NCBI GenBank assembly: GCA_027080245.1
Contig: JALWSN010000505.1
Span: 1-12,425, forward strand
Length of the DNA stretch: 12,425 bases
Direction: 5' to 3'
Source: Ignavibacteriales bacterium
Lineage (GTDB): Bacteria > Bacteroidota > Ignavibacteria > Ignavibacteriales > Melioribacteraceae
Shown here: piece by piece, positions 6,594-12,425 of the stretch
Layout: the number at the start of each line of letters is the position of its first letter
Numbering within the stretch: the first letter of the stretch is position 1
Notes under the pieces: model-generated
Databases searched by the model: none
What the model saw: the letters and a program-made list of their open reading frames with translations, nothing else
Told to the model about the DNA's origin: nothing
Made by a program: the position numbers and the translations under genes

Positions 6594-7930
6594 TGGGAAA
6601 ATTTCAGGACTCTTTCAGGAACGTATTTAAGATTCACGAATTAAGGCAAAGGATTCTTTACACTTTAGCCTTGCTGGTAATCGTAAGGATTGGCGCTCAC
6701 ATAACGTTGCCGGGCATAGATTCTTACTTGCTTGCCGACGCAATGAAAAACAGCACGTCGAACAATTTGTTCGGCTTGTACGATTTGTTCGTAGGCGGGG
6801 CATTCAAGAACGCGGCTATTTTTGCCCTTGGAATCATGCCTTACATCAGCGCCTCGATTATTATTCAGCTTTTGGGAGCCGTTGTTCCTTATTTCCAAAA
6901 ACTTCAGCGGGAAGGCGAGGAAGGGAGGAAAAAGATTACTCAGCTTACGCGTTACGGAACGGTTTTGATTTCTGCGTTCCAGGCGTGGGGAGTTACAATT
7001 CATTTAAGAAGCCTTTCCACCAACGGTCAGTCGGTTGTGCCGGCGCAAATTTCTGCTCTGAGTTTTACGATTTCTTCGGTTTTTATTCTTGTGGCAGGCA
7101 CTGTTTTTATGATGTGGATGGGCGAGCAGATTACAGACAAGGGAATTGGCAACGGAATTTCTTTAATAATTTTCATTGGAATAATCGACAGATTGCCTTT
7201 TGCAATTTTGGACGAATTTCAGTTAATTCAATCCGGGCAGCGGAACATTGTAATTGAAATTGTAATTCTCGCGTTCTTGTTCCTGGTGATTGCGGGAATT
7301 GTGTTGGTATCCGAGGGGACGCGGAGGATTCCCGTTCAATACGCCAAAAGGGTAATTGGAAGGAAGGTTTACGGCGGTGTTACGCAGTACATTCCGCTTA
7401 AGGTTAACACCGCGGGCGTGATGCCGATAATTTTTGCGCAATCGATTATGTTTATTCCAAACACTGTTCTTTCGTTTTTCCCGAATAACGAATTCATGCA
7501 ATCTTTAGCGCAATATTTTGTTTACACGTCGTTTTCTTATTCGTTCGTTTACGCGTTGATGATTGTATTCTTCACTTATTTTTACACGGCAATTGCGTTC
7601 AATCCGCAGGACGTAGCTGAGAACATGAAGAAACAAGGCGGCTTTATTCCGGGAATCAGGCCCGGAAGGCAGACGTCGGAATTCATCGACAATATTTTAA
7701 CAAAGATTACGCTACCGGGTTCAATATTTCTGGCGCTAATAGCCATTATTCCTGCGTTCGTTTCGAGGATGGGCGTATCGGGAAGATTTGCTTCGTTCTT
7801 TGGCGGAACAAGTTTGTTAATTATTGTAGAAGTGGCGCTGGACACATTGCATCAGGTAGAATCTCATCTTACGATGAGGCATTATGAAGGGTTCTTAAAA
7901 TCCGGCAAAATAAAAGGACGCCACAGGTAA
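6593..7930 (+). CDS. secY: Protein translocase channel subunit SecY
   Basis: SecY forms the protein-conducting channel of the inner membrane with SecE and SecG, taking preproteins from SecA and ribosomes. The 445 residues contain about ten hydrophobic helices, the first near residues 21-40 (ILYTLALLVIVRIGAHITLP). Signature motifs include GIGNGIS at 184-190, RRIPVQYA at 244-251, VNTAGVMPIIFAQSI at 271-285 and the cytosolic ribosome/SecA contact loop PGIRPGRQT at 353-361. The C-terminus is short and basic (SGKIKGRHR). ATG 6593 overlaps the rplO stop by one base; no strong SD is present, so translation probably depends on coupling. Confidence 0.98.
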   Translation: MGKFQDSFRNVFKIHELRQRILYTLALLVIVRIGAHITLPGIDSYLLADAMKNSTSNNLFGLYDLFVGGAFKNAAIFALGIMPYISASIIIQLLGAVVPYFQKLQREGEEGRKKITQLTRYGTVLISAFQAWGVTIHLRSLSTNGQSVVPAQISALSFTISSVFILVAGTVFMMWMGEQITDKGIGNGISLIIFIGIIDRLPFAILDEFQLIQSGQRNIVIEIVILAFLFLVIAGIVLVSEGTRRIPVQYAKRVIGRKVYGGVTQYIPLKVNTAGVMPIIFAQSIMFIPNTVLSFFPNNEFMQSLAQYFVYTSFSYSFVYALMIVFFTYFYTAIAFNPQDVAENMKKQGGFIPGIRPGRQTSEFIDNILTKITLPGSIFLALIAIIPAFVSRMGVSGRFASFFGGTSLLIIVEVALDTLHQVESHLTMRHYEGFLKSGKIKGRHR

Positions 7931-7933
7931 AAA

Positions 7934-8695
7934 TTGATTTTAATAAAATCTAAAAAGGAAATAGATTATATTCGGGAAAGTTGTCAGATTGTTGCCGAGG
8001 TTTTACAGCTGGTAAAGAACAGGGTAAAGCCCGGAATCACAACAGGGGAGCTGGACGAGATTGCGGAGGATTACATTCGCAGCAACGACGCCGTTCCGGC
8101 TTTCAAGGGATATTCGCAGGGGGGATCCCCGGCGTTCCCGGCTACGTTGTGCACTTCCGTTGACGAGGAAGTTGTGCACGGAATTCCGGGAGACAGAGTT
8201 CTTAGAAATGGTGAAATTATTTCAATAGACGTTGGAGTAATTAAAAACAGATATTACGGCGACGCGGCTTTAACGGTTGCGGTTGGCGAAATATCGGAAG
8301 AGAAAAAGCGGCTGATGAAGGTAACGGAAGAATCGTTGTACAAAGGGATTGAAGCCGCTGTGGAAAACAACAGGATTGGCGATATTTCAGCCGCGGTGCA
8401 AAGTTACGTTGAAGCGCACGGTTACTCCGTCGTCAGGGAATTAACGGGTCATGGTGTGGGAAGGTTTTTGCACGAGGATCCGCAAATTCCTAATTTCGGC
8501 AAGCCCGGCACGGGCGCCAAAATTAAAAACGGAATGACGCTTGCAATCGAACCGATGGTTAACGAAGGAAAGTATTACGTAAGCGTAAAGCAAGACGGCT
8601 GGACGGTGTTCGCTACGGACAGACGACCGTCGGCTCATTTTGAGCATACGATTGCAATTATTAAAGGGAAACCAGAAATATTAACGGTGTGTTAA
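7934..8695 (+). CDS. map: Methionine aminopeptidase type I (TTG start)
   Basis: MetAP removes the initiator Met from nascent chains at the tunnel exit after deformylation. At 253 residues it is a type Ia enzyme without an N-terminal zinc-finger extension. All metal and catalytic residues expected from E. coli MetAP are present: metal ligands Asp99, Asp110, His173, Glu206 and Glu237, plus His82 and His180. Motifs are VVHGIPGD, ISIDVGV, GHGVGRFLHEDPQ, IEPMV and FEHTIAI. The start is TTG at 7934 (MILIKSKKEI, the usual family N-terminus); AGGT at 7925-7928, overlapping the secY stop, is 5 bases upstream. It sits between secY and infA, where many other bacteria also have adk. Confidence 0.97.
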   Translation: MILIKSKKEIDYIRESCQIVAEVLQLVKNRVKPGITTGELDEIAEDYIRSNDAVPAFKGYSQGGSPAFPATLCTSVDEEVVHGIPGDRVLRNGEIISIDVGVIKNRYYGDAALTVAVGEISEEKKRLMKVTEESLYKGIEAAVENNRIGDISAAVQSYVEAHGYSVVRELTGHGVGRFLHEDPQIPNFGKPGTGAKIKNGMTLAIEPMVNEGKYYVSVKQDGWTVFATDRRPSAHFEHTIAIIKGKPEILTVC

Positions 8696-8914
8696 ATGGC
8701 AAAGCAAGGACCAATAAAGATTGACGGAGTGGTAACGGAAACGCTGCCAAACGCTACGTTTAAAGTAAGGTTGGACAATGGGCATGAGGTTCTTGCGCAT
8801 ATTTCAGGCAAGATGCGTATGCATTACATAAAAATATTAGTTGGCGACAAGGTAGCTGTAGAGCTTTCGCCATACGATTTAAATAAAGGAAGAATTACTT
8901 ACAGATACAAATAG
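8696..8914 (+). CDS. infA: Translation initiation factor IF-1
   Basis: IF-1 occupies the 30S A site during initiation and works with IF-2 and IF-3. The 72 residues form a single S1-like OB fold: GVVTETLPNATFKVRLDNGHEVLAHISGK is the family core, followed by MRMHYIKILVGDKVAVELSPYDLNKGRI. The ATG directly follows the map TAA with no gap, and only a weak GGTG (8686-8689) lies ahead, suggesting coupled translation. The length is the family norm. Confidence 0.98.
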   Translation: MAKQGPIKIDGVVTETLPNATFKVRLDNGHEVLAHISGKMRMHYIKILVGDKVAVELSPYDLNKGRITYRYK

Positions 8915-8928
8915 CGGAGAAATTAGAA

Positions 8929-9042
8929 ATGAAAGTCAGAGCTTCTGTAAAGAAAATGTGCGAGCATTGCAGAGTAATTAAGAGAAAGGGAGTTGTAAGA
9001 GTAATCTGCAAGAACCCGAAACACAAACAAAGACAAGGTTAA
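8929..9042 (+). CDS. rpmJ: 50S ribosomal protein L36, zinc-binding form
   Basis: bL36 is the smallest large-subunit protein, a zinc-ribbon protein near the factor-binding region. The 37 codons read MKVRASVKKMCEHCRVIKRK and then GVVRVICKNPKHKQRQG. Zinc ligands Cys11, Cys14, Cys27 and His32 are all present, marking the zinc form rather than the zinc-free paralog induced under zinc limitation. GGAGA at 8916-8920 precedes ATG 8929 by 8 bases. It lies between infA and rpsM, its standard position. Confidence 0.98.
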   Translation: MKVRASVKKMCEHCRVIKRKGVVRVICKNPKHKQRQG

Positions 9043-9053
9043 AAGAGTAAATT

Positions 9054-9059
9054 AGGAGG
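9054..9059 (+). promoter_or_regulatory. Consensus Shine-Dalgarno deciding the TTG start of rpsM
   Basis: AGGAGG, one of the strongest SDs in the window, is 8 bases before TTG 9068, which gives the canonical MARIAGIDLP N-terminus. The whole rpmJ-rpsM gap is 25 bases, so there is no room for an E. coli-like alpha-operon pseudoknot (S4 target) ahead of rpsM. Confidence 0.8.
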
Positions 9060-9067
9060 TTAGTAAC

Positions 9068-9451
9068 TTGGCTCGAATAGCTGGAATTGATTTACCGAAG
9101 AATAAAAAGGCTTACATCGGATTAACTTACATATACGGCGTAGGTCAGCACACGGCGTTAAAAGTTTTGGAGCTTGCTAAGGTTGATCCCAACAAAAGGA
9201 TTTCCGAGTTAAGCGAGGAAGAAATAGCCGAAATCAGAGCGGCGCTTACGGCAAATTTCAAAGTGGAAGGAGCTTTGCGCAGCGAGGTTCAGCAGAACAT
9301 CAAAAGGTTAATGGACATTGGCTGCTACAGAGGCTTGCGTCACAGGAGGGGATTGCCCGTAAGGGGACAGCGCACGAGGACTAACGCAAGGACAAGGAAA
9401 GGTAAACGTAAAACAGTTGCCGGCAAGAAGAAAGCTCCGGGCAAGAAATAA
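9068..9451 (+). CDS. rpsM: 30S ribosomal protein S13 (TTG start)
   Basis: uS13 is in the 30S head, forms bridges to the large subunit (including L5) and contacts P-site tRNA with its basic tail. The 127 residues show ARIAGIDLPKNKKAYIGLTY at the N-terminus, a helix-hairpin-helix-like segment around IYGVGQHTALKVL, and the signature RGLRHRRGLPVRGQRTRTNA at about 88-107. The C-terminus is Lys-rich (GKKKAPGKK). The start is TTG 9068 with consensus SD. Confidence 0.97.
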   Translation: MARIAGIDLPKNKKAYIGLTYIYGVGQHTALKVLELAKVDPNKRISELSEEEIAEIRAALTANFKVEGALRSEVQQNIKRLMDIGCYRGLRHRRGLPVRGQRTRTNARTRKGKRKTVAGKKKAPGKK

Positions 9452-9463
9452 AGTTTAAAAGAT

Positions 9464-9468
9464 AGGAG
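9464..9468 (+). promoter_or_regulatory. Shine-Dalgarno deciding the TTG start of rpsK
   Basis: AGGAG is 9 bases before TTG 9478. No ATG is available in frame near the conserved N-terminus, so TTG is the start. Confidence 0.7.
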
Positions 9469-9477
9469 TTAGAAGAA

Positions 9478-9864
9478 TTGGCTAAGACTACAAGAAAAAC
9501 GAAGAAAAAAGTTCACGTAGACGCCGTTGGCGTAGCACACATAAAGGCGTCTTTCAATAATGTTTTGGTTACAATAACCGATGTTTACGGAAATACAATT
9601 TCATGGTCGTCGGCGGGCAAAATGGGATTTAAAGGTTCTAGGAAGAACACGCCATTTGCCGCGCAGGTAACGGCCGAAGCGGCTGCCAAGGAAGCCTACG
9701 ACCTGGGACTAAGGAAAGTTGACGTATTGATTAAAGGACCGGGTGCGGGCAGGGAAGCCGCAATAAGAGCGTTAAACACGGCGGGATTGCAGATAATGTC
9801 CATTAAGGATATTACGCCAATTCCGCACAACGGATGCAGACCGCCAAAAAGAAGAAGAGTTTAA
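9478..9864 (+). CDS. rpsK: 30S ribosomal protein S11 (TTG start)
   Basis: uS11 lies on the 30S platform beside the mRNA exit and the SD helix. The 128 residues show HIKASFNNVLVTITDVYGNT, SSAGKMGFKGSRKNTPFAAQ, the GPGAGRE motif at 87-93 and the invariant C-terminus PHNGCRPPKRRRV. A basic N-terminal arm (TTRKTKKKVH) is usual. It is 26 bases after rpsM and 15 before rpsD. Confidence 0.98.
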   Translation: MAKTTRKTKKKVHVDAVGVAHIKASFNNVLVTITDVYGNTISWSSAGKMGFKGSRKNTPFAAQVTAEAAAKEAYDLGLRKVDVLIKGPGAGREAAIRALNTAGLQIMSIKDITPIPHNGCRPPKRRRV

Positions 9865-9879
9865 TTGGGAGAAAATTAG

Positions 9880-10506
9880 ATGGCAAGATACACAGGACCA
9901 AGTTGTAAGTTATGCAGAAGAGAAAGGCAGAAATTATTTTTAAAAGGGGTTAAATGCCACACTGAAAAATGCCCCTTGGAAAAAAGAAATTACGCTCCGG
10001 GCGAGCACGGATTAGGTCGCAGAGGCAAGTATTCCGAGTACGGGGTACAGTTAAGAGAGAAACAAAAAGTAAAAAGAATTTACGGCTTGCTCGAAGCGCA
10101 GTTTAGAATTTACTTCGACAAAGCCAACCGCCAGAAGGGAGTAACGGGCGAAAACCTGTTGATTTTACTGGAAAGAAGATTGGACAATGTTGTTTACAGG
10201 TTAGGTTTTGCGCCTTCCAGAAAAGCCGCAAGGCAGATGATTCTTCACAGGCATTTTACCGTTAACGGTAAGATTGTGAACATTCCTTCTTACTTGCTTT
10301 CGCCGGGAGACAAAATTGCCGTACGGGAAAAGAGCAAGAAGCTGGATGTAATTCACAATGCTTTGCGAAGAGTAAAAGACGGCGCTTACAATTGGCTTTC
10401 AATCGACAAAGCTAATCTTGTAGGCGTGTTCGAGCAGTTGCCTAAACGGGAAGACATTCAGCTCAATGTAAATGAACAATTAATAGTTGAGCTTTATTCA
10501 AAATAA
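9880..10506 (+). CDS. rpsD: 30S ribosomal protein S4, zinc-binding form
   Basis: uS4 nucleates assembly of the 16S 5' domain and sits at the mRNA entry channel. In E. coli it is also the translational repressor of the alpha operon. The 208 residues include an N-terminal zinc knuckle (Cys9, Cys12, Cys26, Cys31) that is missing in E. coli but common elsewhere. An S4 RNA-binding domain spans roughly 99-155, with RRLDNVVYRLGFAPSRKAAR and HFTVNGKIVNIPSYLLSPGD. GGGAG at 9867-9871 precedes ATG 9880 by 8 bases. Confidence 0.98.
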   Translation: MARYTGPSCKLCRRERQKLFLKGVKCHTEKCPLEKRNYAPGEHGLGRRGKYSEYGVQLREKQKVKRIYGLLEAQFRIYFDKANRQKGVTGENLLILLERRLDNVVYRLGFAPSRKAARQMILHRHFTVNGKIVNIPSYLLSPGDKIAVREKSKKLDVIHNALRRVKDGAYNWLSIDKANLVGVFEQLPKREDIQLNVNEQLIVELYSK

Positions 10507-10527
10507 TAATAAATAAGAGGATTCTAA

Positions 10528-11532
10528 ATGAGCTATCCTTTCATAAAAGTGCCAGACGGCGTAATAATTGACGAATCGACAGCGACAGAAACGTATAGTA
10601 AATTCACCGTTCAACCCTTAGAGAGAGGTTACGGAGTAACTCTGGGAAATTCTTTCAGGAGAATTTTACTGTCGTCCTTACCGGGCGCCGCAATTACAGC
10701 AATCAAAATAGACGGCGTTCTACACGAGTTTACCTCGTTGCCTGGCGTGGTTGAGGACGTTACGGAAATTATTTTAAATCTTAAAAAAGTAAGATTAAAA
10801 GTAGACGAGAAGACATCGGGCAAGTTCGACGTTACCATCGAAGGACCGGGCGAATTTACCGCCAAGGATTTGCAGGAGGCCTGCCCGGACGTTAAAATAT
10901 TAAACCCCGACGTACACATTGCCACATTGAACGAAGACGCCAAAATAGACATGGAAGTAAGGTACGGTGTAGGCAAAGGATATGTTCCGGCAAACGAGCA
11001 GGACATTCCAAACAAAACTATTGGAATAATTCCAATAGATTCGGTTTTCACGCCGATTAAAAAGGTAAATTACAATGTGGAAAACGTAAGAATCGGGGAA
11101 AAGAACGATTACGAAAAATTAACAATTGAAATTACCACCGACGGTTCAATCACGCCTGAAGAAGCGCTTTCGAGCTGCGCTCAAATTCTTAAGGAGCATG
11201 TTCAGTTGTTCATTCATTTCGAAGTTGAATCCGAAGAGGAGGAGACGGAAGAAGAGGAAGTGGATTTGGAAGCCGAAAGGATCCGCAAGATACTGATGAC
11301 GAGCGTGGATGATTTGGAGCTTAGCGTGCGTTCGCACAATTGTTTGAAAGCCGCAAACATCAACACGCTTGGCGAATTAGTAAGGCGTAGCGAATCGGAG
11401 TTGCTGAAGTTCCGGAATTTCGGCAGGAAGTCTCTTTCGGAGTTAAGCGAGATTGTTGAGAACCTCGGGTTGGAATTTGGAATGAACGTGGACAAGTATT
11501 TAAAGAATAATCCAGCAAAAAATAACGAGTAA
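10528..11532 (+). CDS. rpoA: DNA-directed RNA polymerase subunit alpha
   Basis: The alpha dimer starts RNA polymerase assembly, and its C-terminal domain (CTD) binds UP elements and activators. The 334 residues divide into an N-terminal domain to about 233 (with ERGYGVTLGNSFRRILLSSLPG at about 32-53), a strongly acidic linker at 234-248 (SEEEETEEEE) and a CTD at about 256-318. The CTD retains the residues matching the E. coli DNA-contact set: Arg268, Asn271, Cys272, Gly299, Lys301 and Ser302. AAGAGG at 10515-10520 precedes ATG 10528. Between rpsD and rplQ is the usual place, and the stop overlaps the rplQ SD. Confidence 0.98.
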   Translation: MSYPFIKVPDGVIIDESTATETYSKFTVQPLERGYGVTLGNSFRRILLSSLPGAAITAIKIDGVLHEFTSLPGVVEDVTEIILNLKKVRLKVDEKTSGKFDVTIEGPGEFTAKDLQEACPDVKILNPDVHIATLNEDAKIDMEVRYGVGKGYVPANEQDIPNKTIGIIPIDSVFTPIKKVNYNVENVRIGEKNDYEKLTIEITTDGSITPEEALSSCAQILKEHVQLFIHFEVESEEEETEEEEVDLEAERIRKILMTSVDDLELSVRSHNCLKAANINTLGELVRRSESELLKFRNFGRKSLSELSEIVENLGLEFGMNVDKYLKNNPAKNNE

Positions 11533-11540
11533 GGTGAGTA

Positions 11541-12248
11541 ATGAGACATAGAGTTAAAGGAAGAAAGTTAGGCAGAACAGCCGCTCACAGAAGAGCCACT
11601 TTAAGAGCTCTTGCCACTTCATTGTTCAGGCACAAAAAAATCAGGACAACGTTGGCGAAAGCCAAGGAATTAAGAAGATTTGCCGAACCATTAATTACCA
11701 AGGCAAAGAACGACACGGTTGCGGCAAGAAGGTTTGTGGCTCGTGAAATTAAGGACAAGGAAGTTGTAAAAGAATTGTTCGGCGAAATTGCCGAAAAGGT
11801 GCGCGAAAGAAACGGCGGTTACACCCGCATTGTTAAGTTAGGGCAAAGAGCCGGCGACGCGGCTGAAATGGCTATTATTGAATTGGTGGATTACAATGAA
11901 GGCGAGGAAACTAAGCCAAAGAAGAAGAAAGCAAAGAAGGTAAAAGCCGAAAAGCAACCTGAAGAAAAGATTGAAACATTTGAAGAAGCAGCTGAAGAAG
12001 AGGCTTCAGAAACAAAAGATTCGGCTGAAGAGGCTGAAGGATTGGTTAGTGAGGATGTGGCTTCGGATGATGAAGGCAAGGAGAAAGCCGAGGAATCAAA
12101 GGAAGAAGCCAAAGATGAGAGTGAGTCGGTTTCAAATGAAGCTGAGGCCGAGGCAAAGGACGAAGCTGGCGAGGAAACTGAGCAGGCTGAGGAAAAGGAA
12201 GAGAAAGGCACCGAGGCTGAGGCAAAAGCCGACGATACCGATAAGTAA
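11541..12248 (+). CDS. rplQ: 50S ribosomal protein L17 with long charged C-terminal tail
   Basis: bL17 binds 23S rRNA domain III on the back of the large subunit, not far from the tunnel exit. Residues 1-118 are a normal L17 core: MRHRVKGRKLGRTAAHRRAT, LFRHKKIRTTLAKAKELR, and GGYTRIVKLGQRAGDAAEMA ending in ELVDY. Then comes a Lys-rich patch (125-138) and a tail from 141 to 235 in which I count 43 Asp/Glu against 11 Lys, with no Arg or Cys and one Phe. The protein is nearly twice the usual length. AAGGTGA at 11531-11537 overlaps the rpoA stop. It is the last gene before the terminator. The tail looks disordered, and its function is unknown. Confidence 0.97.
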   Translation: MRHRVKGRKLGRTAAHRRATLRALATSLFRHKKIRTTLAKAKELRRFAEPLITKAKNDTVAARRFVAREIKDKEVVKELFGEIAEKVRERNGGYTRIVKLGQRAGDAAEMAIIELVDYNEGEETKPKKKKAKKVKAEKQPEEKIETFEEAAEEEASETKDSAEEAEGLVSEDVASDDEGKEKAEESKEEAKDESESVSNEAEAEAKDEAGEETEQAEEKEEKGTEAEAKADDTDK

Positions 12249-12270
12249 AAACAATGTAAGACAAATCGAT

Positions 12271-12306
12271 AAAAGAGTAACCATTTTAATGGTTGCTCTT
12301 TTTTTT
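12271..12306 (+). terminator. Intrinsic terminator of the ribosomal protein operon
   Basis: AAAAGAG, T, AACCAT is followed by the loop TTTA and then ATGGTT, G, CTCTTTT, giving an unbroken hairpin of about 14 base pairs (one T-G wobble). It runs into a tract of eight T at 12299-12306. It begins 22 bases after the rplQ stop and is the only convincing rho-independent terminator in the window. Confidence 0.92.
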
Positions 12307-12350
12307 GTTTAAAGGTTTTTGGAAGAGGCGTAAAGGGGTAAGGCTTGAAG

Positions 12351-12376
12351 GTATAGGGGTATAAGGGTATAGGGGG
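12351..12376 (+). repeat. Three 8-base G-rich tandem units
   Basis: GTATAGGG, GTATAAGG and GTATAGGG follow each other with an exact period of 8 bases (12351, 12359, 12367), ending in two extra G. They lie in the non-coding flank after the terminator. Function is unknown; replication slippage is the simplest explanation. Confidence 0.7.
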
Positions 12377-12390
12377 ATTGGTAAATGGTG

Positions 12391-12410
12391 AATTGTAAAT
12401 TGTAAATTGT
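12391..12410 (+). repeat. 7-base AATTGTA tandem repeat
   Basis: AATTGTA occurs as two full copies and one six-base copy, preceded by a degenerate copy (AAATGGTG at 12383-12390). It is the second microsatellite-like tract in the same flank, with a different unit and base composition from the G-rich one. Confidence 0.7.
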
Positions 12411-12425
12411 GTGGCGGGGCTGAGG

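Noticed and set aside
6985..7257. 90-codon + strand ORF inside secY.
   Set aside because: It is an alternate frame of secY with an unusual composition and no family motifs; secY itself is intact.
10629..11051. 140-codon antisense ORF within rpoA.
   Set aside because: The + strand frame is certain RNA polymerase alpha. The antisense frame has no similarity or initiation signals.
11891..12211. 106-codon Ser-rich ORF on the - strand opposite the L17 tail.
   Set aside because: It is the mirror of Glu-rich codons (GAA/GAG read in reverse give Ser/Phe/Leu); it has no SD and no recognisable similarity.
11971..12312. 113-codon Lys/Arg-rich + strand ORF overlapping the L17 tail and the terminator.
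   Set aside because: It is the shifted frame of a purine-rich tract, runs through the terminator hairpin and has no SD or family features. The L17 frame is continuous, so no frameshift is needed.
12249..12425. A possible short gene or mobile element end after the terminator.
   Set aside because: No ORF with an SD, no inverted repeat ends other than the terminator hairpin and no transposase-like sequence is visible in the 177 bases.

Overview
The window is one continuous block of translation and secretion genes, all on the + strand: the end of an S10-type cluster joined to complete spc-type and alpha-type clusters. It runs from the 3' part of rpsS (cut by the window edge) to rplQ and an intrinsic terminator at 12271-12306. 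The order is rpsS', rplV, rpsC, rplP, rpmC, rpsQ, rplN, rplX, rplE, rpsN, rpsH, rplF, rplR, tRNA-Gln, rpsE, rpmD, rplO, secY, map, infA, rpmJ, rpsM, rpsK, rpsD, rpoA, rplQ. Apart from the tRNA-bearing gap of 121 bases, neighbouring genes are separated by about 30 bases or fewer, or abut, or overlap by one base (rplO/secY). No large gene-free stretch exists.

Organism: a bacterium, most likely from the Fibrobacterota-Chlorobiota-Bacteroidota (FCB) side of the tree, with an Ignavibacteria/Chlorobi-like lineage as my best guess. Reasons are the order secY-map-infA-rpmJ-rpsM without adk, the zinc-free long S14, the C-terminally extended L17, a moderate G+C content judged by eye, purine-rich coding strands, and clear Shine-Dalgarno (SD) sequences, which are usually weak or absent in most Bacteroidota proper. 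This placement is inference, not proof.

Layout. Bases 1-2969 hold the end of the S10 group and the start of the spc group (S19, L22, S3, L16, L29, S17, L14, L24). Bases 2991-5273 hold L5, S14, S8, L6 and L18. A tRNA-Gln(UUG) gene at 5283-5353 sits inside the operon between L18 and S5. Bases 5395-6593 hold S5, L30 and L15. Bases 6593-9042 hold SecY, methionine aminopeptidase, IF-1 and L36, linking ribosome building to initiation, N-terminal processing and secretion. Bases 9068-12248 hold S13, S11, S4, RNA polymerase alpha and L17. The last 177 bases hold the terminator and short G-rich and A/T-rich tandem repeats.

The unusual points are the tRNA gene inside the operon, a roughly 115-residue tail on L17 ending in a strongly acidic stretch, a Lys-rich N-terminal extension on L5, five TTG starts (four of them ribosomal proteins) and repeated overlap of stop codons with SD sequences. 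I see no defence system, mobile element or CRISPR array; the core content is a conserved housekeeping operon.
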